DNA of 19,649 nucleotides from JBOGZD01 sp050697155 (GTDB lineage: Bacteria; Actinomycetota; Thermoleophilia; Solirubrobacterales; 70-9): contig JBOGZD010000054.1 of assembly GCA_050697155.1 (NCBI GenBank), positions 1 through 19,649 on the forward strand. The letters run 5' to 3'. Made by a program: the position numbers and the translations under genes. The notes under the pieces were generated by a model. It did not search any database. It was given only the letters and a program-made list of their open reading frames with translations, and was not told the origin of the DNA. This document shows, in pieces, positions 6,340-12,023 of this stretch (positions are counted from its first letter, which is position 1; every line of letters begins with the position of its first letter).

Positions 6340-6365
6340 GAGGCGAGCGTATACCGTCCACGACG
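6340..6365. promoter_or_regulatory. 26-bp divergent intergenic region with GTATAC palindrome
   Basis: Only 26 bp separate the oxidase GTG (minus strand) from the aminopeptidase ATG (plus strand). Neither start has a Shine-Dalgarno sequence. The one A/T-rich element is GTATAC, a palindrome that can be read as a -10 (TATACC or TATACG) in both directions a short way before each start. That suggests back-to-back leaderless promoters, with -35 regions lying inside the opposite gene. Confidence 0.35.
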
Positions 6366-7316
6366 ATGAGCGATCTCGATCGTGCCGTCGCCGCGGTCCT
6401 CGGCGACTGCCTCGGTGTCCGCGAGGGCGAGGAGGTGCTGGTGATCGCCAACCCGGCGACGATCGGGCTCGCGGAGCGGCTGCGGGCCGAGGCCGGGCGC
6501 ATCGGCGCCGACGGGGTCATGGCGCTGATCGCCGAGCGCGCCTCCCATGCCGCCGAGCCGCCGGCCTCGGTCGCCGCCGCGATGAGGGCCGCCGACGTGG
6601 TGCTCGCGCCGACGATCCAGTCGCTCTCGCACACCGCCGCCCGCCGCGACGCGAACGAGGCCGGTACCCGTGTCGCCACCCTCCCGGGCGTCACCGAGGA
6701 CACCCTCGCCCGAACGATGGGCATCGACGTCGCGGCCGTCCGCCGCCGGAGCGCCGCGATCGCCGACCGCCTCACCCGTGGGGCCCAGGCCGAGATCACC
6801 TGCGCGAACGGATCCGAGCTGCGGATCGGGCTCGGCGACCGCGAGGGGACCGCCGACGACGGCGACCTCGCAGCCCCCGGCGCGTTCGGAAACCTGCCGT
6901 GCGGGGAGGGGTTCATAGCCCCGGTCGAGGGCACCAGCGAGGGAACGCTGGTCGTCGACGGCACCATCGCGCAGATCGGCGGGATCACCGAGCCGCCCAC
7001 GCTCACCGTCGAGAACGGCCACCTCGTCGACGCCACCGGCCCCCAGGGCAAGCAGCTGATGGAGCTGCTCACCGTCCACGGGCCCGACGGGACCAACGTC
7101 GCCGAGCTCGGAATCGGCACGAACGAGAAGGCGGTCCTGACCGGGAACCTGATCGAGGACGAGAAGATCCTCGGCACCGTCCACGTCGCCTTCGGCGCCT
7201 CGGCGGCGATCGGCGGCACGGTCCAGGTGCCGGTCCACCTCGACTGCGTGGTGATGAAGCCGGACGTCAGCATCGACGGCGAGCCGCTGGTGCGCGCCGG
7301 CGAGCTGCTCGTCTGA
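6366..7316 (+). CDS. M29-like aminopeptidase
   Basis: This 316-residue protein matches the M29 (AmpS/aminopeptidase T) metallopeptidase pattern in its C-terminal half. NLPCGEGFIAPVEGTSEGTL holds Glu181. AELGIGTNEKA holds Glu247. ILGTVHVAFG holds His273. VPVHLDCVV holds His291 and Asp293. These are the positions of the two-metal ligands in the family. The N-terminal half (about 1-140) has the repeated alpha/beta pattern with DVVLAPTIQSLSHTAARRDA. It is shorter than classical AmpS (about 400 residues), like many actinobacterial homologues annotated only as aminopeptidase. It is cytoplasmic, with no signal peptide, and heads the run of plus-strand genes to the SPFH gene. The start lacks a ribosome binding site and may be leaderless. 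Some relatives act on non-peptide substrates, so the activity is not certain. Confidence 0.82.
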   Translation: MSDLDRAVAAVLGDCLGVREGEEVLVIANPATIGLAERLRAEAGRIGADGVMALIAERASHAAEPPASVAAAMRAADVVLAPTIQSLSHTAARRDANEAGTRVATLPGVTEDTLARTMGIDVAAVRRRSAAIADRLTRGAQAEITCANGSELRIGLGDREGTADDGDLAAPGAFGNLPCGEGFIAPVEGTSEGTLVVDGTIAQIGGITEPPTLTVENGHLVDATGPQGKQLMELLTVHGPDGTNVAELGIGTNEKAVLTGNLIEDEKILGTVHVAFGASAAIGGTVQVPVHLDCVVMKPDVSIDGEPLVRAGELLV

Positions 7317-7329
7317 GGTCACCGCACCC

Positions 7330-8208
7330 GTGCTGCTCGGCGTCCCCAACTTCTCCGAGGCGCGCGACGAGGACGCAATCGCCGCGATCTCGGCCGAGTT
7401 CGCGCGCGGCGCGGCGGTGGTCGACCGCCACACCGACCCGGTCCACAACCGCACGGTCCTCACCCTCTCGGCGGCCGAGACGCCGATCGCGCCGGCGCTC
7501 GCCGCCGGTGCCGCCGCCTGCGTCGAGCGGATCGACATGCGCAACCACGAGGGCGCCCACCCGTGCGTCGGCGCGCTCGACGTCTGCCCGGTCGTCTTCC
7601 TCGACGATGACTCCCGCGAAGCTGCGACGGAGCAGGCGCAGGCGACGGCGGTCGCGATCGCCGACCTCGACGTGCCCGTGTTCCTCTACGGCGACCTCGC
7701 CTCGGCCGCCGAGCGCCGCGAGCGCGCCTTCTACCGCCGCGGCGGGCTGGCCGAACTAACCCGGCGGATGAGCGGCGGCGAGCTGGCGCCCGACCTCGGA
7801 CCGGGCGAGCCTCACCCGAGCGCGGGCGCGGCCCTGGTCGCCGCCCGCCCGCCGCTCGTCGCCTTCAACCTGCTGCTCGACACCGACGACGTCGACGTCG
7901 CCGCGGCGATCGCGGCCGAGCTGCGCGAGGCGGGCGGGGGGCCGCCCGGACTGCGGGCGATCGGGATTGACCTCGACGGGCGCGCCCAAGTGTCGATCAA
8001 CGTCGGCGACCCGATCGCGGTGCCACTCGCGATCGCGATCGCCTCCGTGCGCAGGCTCGCGGCGCAGCACGGGGCGCGGCCGGTCAGCGGCGAGCTCGTC
8101 GGGCTGGTCCCCGAGGCGGCGCTCGCCGGCCTCGCCGAGCAGGACCTGCCGCTGCCGGGCTTCGACCCCGACGTGCACGTGATCGAGCGCCGGCTGCGGG
8201 TTCACTAG
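7330..8208 (+). CDS. ftcD: Glutamate formimidoyltransferase-like protein (FtcD formiminotransferase domain)
   Basis: The 292-residue protein covers only the transferase half of the bifunctional animal enzyme; no cyclodeaminase domain follows. It opens LLGVPNFSEARD, typical of the family. RNHEGAHPCVGALDVCPVVF at about 71-90 contains the histidines expected at the active site. AERRERAFYRRGGLAEL and PDLGPGEPHPSAGAALVAAR follow, then LVAFNLLLDTDDVDVA and the late RAIGIDLDGRAQVSINVGD, all in family order. The known reaction moves the formimino group of N-formimino-glutamate to tetrahydrofolate in histidine breakdown. No hut genes are near, so a different one-carbon role is possible. The GTG start is 13 bp after the aminopeptidase stop and preceded by GAGG. 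Confidence 0.88.
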   Translation: MLLGVPNFSEARDEDAIAAISAEFARGAAVVDRHTDPVHNRTVLTLSAAETPIAPALAAGAAACVERIDMRNHEGAHPCVGALDVCPVVFLDDDSREAATEQAQATAVAIADLDVPVFLYGDLASAAERRERAFYRRGGLAELTRRMSGGELAPDLGPGEPHPSAGAALVAARPPLVAFNLLLDTDDVDVAAAIAAELREAGGGPPGLRAIGIDLDGRAQVSINVGDPIAVPLAIAIASVRRLAAQHGARPVSGELVGLVPEAALAGLAEQDLPLPGFDPDVHVIERRLRVH

Positions 8209-8219
8209 CCTCTCGATCC

Positions 8220-8564
8220 ATGGCCCAGACCAGGAAGCGACGGCGGCGCAAGCACCGCGGCACCCAGGGCGGGCGGATCGACAGCCGCCGGCGCGGCGGG
8301 CGCCCGCGGTCGCGCCAGGAGGCGAAGGCGCAGGCGAAGCGGCGCGCCGAGCACCGGCGCGACCGGCCGGCGACTTGGGGGACCGCGTTCTTCCGCGGCC
8401 TGGTCGGGGCGGCGATCTTCTTCGTCCTCATGCTCGCCGCCTTCGGGCGTCCCGCCGGCGAGGCGATCGGCCTCTCGGTGGTGATGCTGGTGATGTACGT
8501 GCCGCTCGGCTACTACGTCGACCGCTTCTTCTGGAGGCGCCGCCAGGCGACGAGGCGCGGCTGA
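8220..8564 (+). CDS. Small basic membrane protein of unknown function
   Basis: The protein is 114 residues. The first 50 are almost entirely Arg/Lys-rich (TRKRRRRKHRG, then several RR and KR pairs) and would stay in the cytoplasm or touch nucleic acid or lipid head groups. Two hydrophobic helices follow at about 56-75 (FFRGLVGAAIFFVLMLAAFG) and 82-99 (IGLSVVMLVMYVPLGYYV). The tail is again basic. I do not recognise a named family. The ATG is 11 bp after the ftcD-like stop, and the stop overlaps the next start by one base (TGATG), so translation is probably coupled to the hydrolase. Its codon use agrees with neighbouring genes, which supports its reality. Confidence 0.8.
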   Translation: MAQTRKRRRRKHRGTQGGRIDSRRRGGRPRSRQEAKAQAKRRAEHRRDRPATWGTAFFRGLVGAAIFFVLMLAAFGRPAGEAIGLSVVMLVMYVPLGYYVDRFFWRRRQATRRG

Positions 8565-9217
8565 TGGACGTTCGCAGCTTCACGGTCGGCCCCGCGGCCG
8601 AGAACACCTACGTAATCCGCCGCGATGGCTTCGACCACGGGCTCGTTATCGACCCCGGCGACGAGGCCGACCGAATCCTCGGAGCGATCGAGCAGCTCGG
8701 GCTCGAGATCGAGGCGATCCTGATCACCCACTGCCACTTCGACCACATCGGCGCCGTCACCCCCGTCGCCGAGGCGACCAAGGCGCCGGTCTACTGCCCG
8801 CAGATCGAGGTCCCGGTGCTCGCCGACATCATGGCCTTCGTCCCATGGCCCGGGTTCGGCCCGTATGAGAGCTACGACGCCGACGAGACCGTCGCCGGCG
8901 GCGAGCGACTCGAGCTCGCCGGGCTCGGGATCGACGTCATCCACACGCCGGGCCACAGCCCCGGCCACGTCTCCTACTCGATCGCCGACGAGGCGGCGCT
9001 GTTCTCGGGCGACGTCCTCTTCCAGGGCTCGGTCGGGCGCACGGACCTGCCCGGCGGCGACGGGCCGACGCTGCTGGAGAGCCTGCGCAAGCTGGTCGAG
9101 TCGCTGCCGGAGGAGACCACCGTCTACCCCGGCCACATGGGGATCACCACCCTCGGCGCCGAGCGCGCCACCAACCCGTTCCTGACCGAGCTCAGCGCCG
9201 GTCCGCGCGAGATCTGA
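8564..9217 (+). CDS. Metallo-beta-lactamase-fold hydrolase (glyoxalase II/YcbL-like)
   Basis: The 217-residue protein carries the whole MBL metal-site set: THCHFDHIG (His56, His58, Asp60, His61), HTPGHSPGH (His131), SGD (Asp150) and PGHMG (His191). ENTYVIRR near the N-terminus and the SVGRTDLPGGD segment place it with YcbL-type small hydrolases, which lack the C-terminal substrate domain of true glyoxalase II and usually cleave thioesters such as S-lactoylglutathione analogues. Actinobacteria mostly use mycothiol or other thiols, so the natural substrate is open. The ATG at 8564 was chosen because it overlaps the previous stop and begins the conserved N-terminus; the frame stays open further upstream, but that part is antisense to nothing recognisable and shadows the membrane gene. 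Confidence 0.9.
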   Translation: MDVRSFTVGPAAENTYVIRRDGFDHGLVIDPGDEADRILGAIEQLGLEIEAILITHCHFDHIGAVTPVAEATKAPVYCPQIEVPVLADIMAFVPWPGFGPYESYDADETVAGGERLELAGLGIDVIHTPGHSPGHVSYSIADEAALFSGDVLFQGSVGRTDLPGGDGPTLLESLRKLVESLPEETTVYPGHMGITTLGAERATNPFLTELSAGPREI

Positions 9218-9230
9218 GGAGCCAGCGGCC

Positions 9231-9674
9231 GTGTCGATGTGGCTGGTCTGGTTCCTGATCGGGACCGGGCTGCTGGCCTTCGAGGCGGTCGTCGCCTTCA
9301 CCCTCTACGCCGGCGCGGTTTCGCTGGGTGCGTTTCCCGCGGCGATCGTCGCGGCGCTGGACGGCTCGGTGGAGCTCCAGGTGGCCGTGTTCGCGATCGG
9401 CGCCGCGTTCTCGCTCGTGGTCCTGCGCCCGATCGCTCGCCGCCAGCTCCAGACGCCACAAACGCGCACCGGCTCCGACACCTTGCTCGGCGCCCGAGCG
9501 ACAGTCATCGAACCGGTCGATGACGACGCCGGAGTGGTCAAGATCCACGGCGGCGACACGTGGTCGGCGCGGGCCCTGGACCCGGAGCGAAGCTTCGAGG
9601 TCGGCAGCCAGGTCGTCGTGCGGGAGATACGAGGCGTCTCCGTCCTCGTCACCGAGGATCCGGCGATCGGTTAG
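9231..9674 (+). CDS. NfeD-family membrane protein
   Basis: The 147-residue protein begins with hydrophobic helices (about 4-27, 29-43 and 49-67) and ends with a compact beta-rich domain at about 83-143 (LLGARATVIEPVDDDAGVVK ... GSQVVVREIRGVSVLVTE). That is the OB-fold of short-form NfeD proteins. The serine-protease domain of long NfeD is absent. Short NfeD proteins are typically encoded beside an SPFH protein and partner it in membrane microdomains, as seen here, where the SPFH gene starts 9 bp later. The GTG at 9231 is preceded by TGAGGAG at 9215-9221, which also contains the stop of the hydrolase gene. Confidence 0.88.
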   Translation: MSMWLVWFLIGTGLLAFEAVVAFTLYAGAVSLGAFPAAIVAALDGSVELQVAVFAIGAAFSLVVLRPIARRQLQTPQTRTGSDTLLGARATVIEPVDDDAGVVKIHGGDTWSARALDPERSFEVGSQVVVREIRGVSVLVTEDPAIG

Positions 9675-9683
9675 GTTGCGATC

Positions 9684-10607
9684 GTGAGTCCTGCGCTGAT
9701 CGCGCTGATCGCGGTCGCCGTGCTCGTCTTGGTCATCGTCTCCCGGGCGGTGCGGATCGTCCCGCAGGCCCGGGCCGGCATCGTCGAGCGGCTCGGCCGC
9801 TACCACCGCACGCTCCACCCGGGCCTGGCGCTCGTCATTCCGCTGATCGACCGGGTGCTGCCGTACATCGACCTGCGCGACCAGGTGATCTCGTTCCCGC
9901 CGCAGGCCGTGATCACCGAGGACAACATCGTCGTCAACATCGACACGGTCGTCTACTACGAGGTCACCGACCCGAAGGCCTACACCTACGAGGTCGCCCA
10001 GCCCATCGTCGCGATCGAGCAGCTCTCGGTCACGACGCTTAGAAACCTGATCGGCGGCCTCGACATGGAGAAGGCGCTCACCAGCCGCGACCAGATCAAC
10101 AGCCAACTGCGCACGATCCTCGACGAGGCGACCGGGGAGTGGGGGATCCGCGTGATCCGCGTCGAGCTGAAGGCGATCGATCCGCCGACCACGGTGCAGA
10201 ACGCGATGGAGTCGCAGATGAAGGCCGAGCGCGAGAAGCGGGCCGCGATCCTCACCGCCGAGGGGGCCAAGCAGTCGCAGATCCTCAACGCCGACGGCGC
10301 CAAGCAGTCGCAGATCCTCGATGCCGAGGGCCGCCGCCAGTCGCAGATCCTCGAGGCGGAGGGTGAGCGGGAGGCGGCCATCCTGCGCGCTGAGGGCGAA
10401 GCCCGGGCGGTGGAGATCACCTTCAAGGCGATCCACGAGGGCGAACCGAGCCCGGATCTCCTCAACTACCTGTATCTGACGGAGACGCTTCCCAACGTCG
10501 CCGATGGCGAAGCCTCGAAGGTGTGGATCGTCCCCTCGAGCGTGATCGATGCCGCGCGTCGGCTCGGCGATGCTGCGGAGGGTCTCGGCGGCAACCGAGC
10601 CGGCTGA
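9684..10607 (+). CDS. SPFH/band-7 (stomatin-like, QmcA-type) membrane protein
   Basis: The 307-residue protein has one N-terminal membrane helix (about 2-21), then the SPFH signature VPQARAGIVERLGRYHRTLH. LVIPLIDRVLPYIDLRDQVI, TEDNIVVNIDTVVYYEVTDP and QLSVTTLRNLIGGLDMEKAL follow, all in stomatin order. EATGEWGIRVIRVELKAIDP closes the domain. After it comes a coiled-coil-like segment of six 11-residue repeats (about 181-246) and a conserved tail. Such proteins form large membrane rings or scaffolds that organise microdomains and guard membrane proteases. It is paired with the upstream NfeD protein. The GTG start has no clear ribosome binding site. It is the last gene of the run; a hairpin-bearing spacer follows. 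Confidence 0.92.
   Translation: MSPALIALIAVAVLVLVIVSRAVRIVPQARAGIVERLGRYHRTLHPGLALVIPLIDRVLPYIDLRDQVISFPPQAVITEDNIVVNIDTVVYYEVTDPKAYTYEVAQPIVAIEQLSVTTLRNLIGGLDMEKALTSRDQINSQLRTILDEATGEWGIRVIRVELKAIDPPTTVQNAMESQMKAEREKRAAILTAEGAKQSQILNADGAKQSQILDAEGRRQSQILEAEGEREAAILRAEGEARAVEITFKAIHEGEPSPDLLNYLYLTETLPNVADGEASKVWIVPSSVIDAARRLGDAAEGLGGNRAG
10224..10421 (+). repeat. Six 33-bp tandem units in the SPFH gene (hendecad coiled coil)
   Basis: Six consecutive 11-codon units begin AE or AD: AEREKRAAILT, AEGAKQSQILN, ADGAKQSQILD, AEGRRQSQILE, AEGEREAAILR, AEGEARAVEIT. Units 2-4 are nearly identical also at DNA level (CAGTCGCAGATCCTC in each). This suggests recent duplication inside the coiled-coil stalk. 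Confidence 0.85.
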
Positions 10608-10787
10608 GTCTCTAGTCTCGCCGCGCGATGGCTAAGTGCTCCCGGCCGCAACTACCGCTGCGCTTGGGCGGCTGCGAATCGGCGCCTGACGTTGTCCTCG
10701 GTCGCCCGCATAGCGCTGCTATGCGGGCTCCCTGCGTCCTAGCCATGCTTGATTCTCGCTCGCCCAATCACGACGGTAGTTACGACC
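10608..10787 (+). promoter_or_regulatory. hisS leader region with inverted ends and a strong hairpin
   Basis: This 180-bp spacer precedes the hisS GTG. ATGGCTA at 10628-10634 and its inverse TAGCCAT at 10740-10746 bound a segment of 119 bp. Inside it, a perfect 11-bp hairpin lies at 10704-10728. TAGTCT at about 10611-10616 could be a -10 box. A 56-codon frame runs from ATG 10628 to TGA 10796-10798, overlapping the hisS start. No T-box features (specifier loop, TGG-containing bulge) are recognised. Two readings are possible: a small mobile intergenic repeat, or a regulatory leader. Confidence 0.4.
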
Positions 10788-10798
10788 GTGAGCACTGA
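10628..10798 (+). CDS. Possible 56-residue leader ORF overlapping the hisS start
   Basis: An ATG at 10628 opens 56 sense codons (MAKCSRPQLPLRLGGCESAP..., ending SYDREH) and stops 11 bp past the first base of the hisS GTG. The peptide has three Cys and several Pro and Arg residues, no known domain and no run of His codons, as a classical his attenuator would have. Codon third positions are less G/C-biased than in neighbouring genes. It may be translated as an upstream ORF that couples to hisS, or may be fortuitous in a non-coding repeat. No Shine-Dalgarno sequence is visible. Confidence 0.2.
   Translation: MAKCSRPQLPLRLGGCESAPDVVLGRPHSAAMRAPCVLAMLDSRSPNHDGSYDREH
10704..10728. repeat. Perfect 11-bp hairpin in the hisS leader
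   Basis: GCCCGCATAGC (10704-10714) and GCTATGCGGGC (10718-10728) are exact inverse complements around a 3-base loop, GCT. No T-run follows, so it is not an ordinary terminator. It lies 60 bp before the hisS GTG, close enough to affect transcript stability or read-through. Confidence 0.75.
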
Positions 10799-12023
10799 GC
10801 GCTTTCAGGCCCCGAGGGGGACGTTCGACGTCCTGCCCGCGGAATCGGACGCGCGCTCGCGGATCCACGCCGCCGCCGCCGAGCTGCTCGGCCGCGCCGG
10901 CTACGGGCGGATCGAGACGCCGGCCTTCGAGGACACCGAGCTGTTCGCTCGTGGAGTGGGGCAGGCGACCGACATCGTCCGCAAGGAGATGTTCACCTTC
11001 GAGGACCAGGGCGGGCGCAGCATCACCCTGCGACCGGAGGCGACGGCGTCGATCTGCCGCGCCTACGTCGAGCACGGCATGCACACGCTGCCCCAGCCGG
11101 TGAAGCTGTGGTGGTACGGGCCCCTGTTCCGCCACGAGCGCCCGCAGGCGGGCCGCTTTCGCCAGTTCACCCAGCTCGACGCGGAGGCGATCGGCTCCGA
11201 CTCGCCGCTCGTGGACGCCGAGCTGATCGTGCTCCTCGACGAGCTCCTGCACACGCTCGAGGTACCTGGGCTCGAGCTGCGCGTCGGCAGCCTCGGGTCG
11301 CTCGACGCCCGCGCCGAATACCGCGACGAGCTTCGCGCCTACCTTCGCGACCACGAGTCGGAACTCGCAGACGAGGTGCGCGATCGGATCGACGAGAATC
11401 CGCTGCGCGCCTTCGACGCCAAGGACGAGGGCACCCGCGCGGTGATGGCCGAGGCGCCGACGATGCTCGACCGCCTCGCCGGCGAGGACGCCGAGCACCT
11501 CGCGGCCGTCCGCCGGGCGCTCGATCAGGCCGCAGTCGAGCACCGACTCGACGCCACCATGGTCCGCGGGCTCGACTACTACACGCGCACCGTGTTCGAG
11601 TTCCACTGCGACCGGCTGGGGGCCCAATCGCAGGTCGCCGGCGGAGGCCGCTACGACGGCCTCGTCGAGCTGCTCGGCGGCCCGCCGACACCCGCCTGCG
11701 GATGGGCGGCGGGACTCGAGCGCATCCTGCTGGCCCTCGAGCCGGTCGCGCCCGAGCCCGCCGCGGACGTCTTCGTCGCCGCGCCAGACGGGCAGCGCGA
11801 GCGCGCCTTCGCCCTGGTCCGAGAGCTTCGCCAGGCCGGGCTCCACGTCGACATGGACCTCGGCGGGCGAGCGATGAAGGGCCAGATGAAGCAGGCGGAC
11901 AGGGTCGGCGCCCGCCAGACCGTGATCCTCGCCGAGGACGGGAGCTCCCTGGTGCGCGACATGGAGTCGGGGGAGCAGCGCGAGCTCGACCTCGGCCGCG
12001 CGGTCGAGGAGTTCGTCCGGTGA
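10788..12023 (+). CDS. hisS: Histidyl-tRNA synthetase
   Basis: The enzyme charges tRNA-His with histidine in the cytoplasm. It is 411 residues from the GTG at 10788, just short of the usual 420. The frame is open to 10749, but the family N-terminus, FQAPRGTFDVLP, begins five residues after this GTG. The class II motifs are in order: SITLRPEATASICRAYVEHG, WWYGPLFRHERPQAGRFRQF (motif 2 with the catalytic Arg), the HisRS-specific MVRGLDYYTRTVFEF, GGGRYDGLVELLGG, and motif 3 GWAAGLERILLAL. The C-terminal anticodon-binding domain starts at about residue 320 (ADVFVAAPDG). The stop overlaps the aspS start by four bases (GTGA), showing co-transcription and coupled translation. Confidence 0.97.
   Translation: MSTERFQAPRGTFDVLPAESDARSRIHAAAAELLGRAGYGRIETPAFEDTELFARGVGQATDIVRKEMFTFEDQGGRSITLRPEATASICRAYVEHGMHTLPQPVKLWWYGPLFRHERPQAGRFRQFTQLDAEAIGSDSPLVDAELIVLLDELLHTLEVPGLELRVGSLGSLDARAEYRDELRAYLRDHESELADEVRDRIDENPLRAFDAKDEGTRAVMAEAPTMLDRLAGEDAEHLAAVRRALDQAAVEHRLDATMVRGLDYYTRTVFEFHCDRLGAQSQVAGGGRYDGLVELLGGPPTPACGWAAGLERILLALEPVAPEPAADVFVAAPDGQRERAFALVRELRQAGLHVDMDLGGRAMKGQMKQADRVGARQTVILAEDGSSLVRDMESGEQRELDLGRAVEEFVR

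Noticed and set aside
10608..10787. T-box riboswitch before hisS
   Set aside because: No T-box consensus, specifier loop or terminator with T-run is seen. Actinobacterial T-boxes are mostly linked to ileS.
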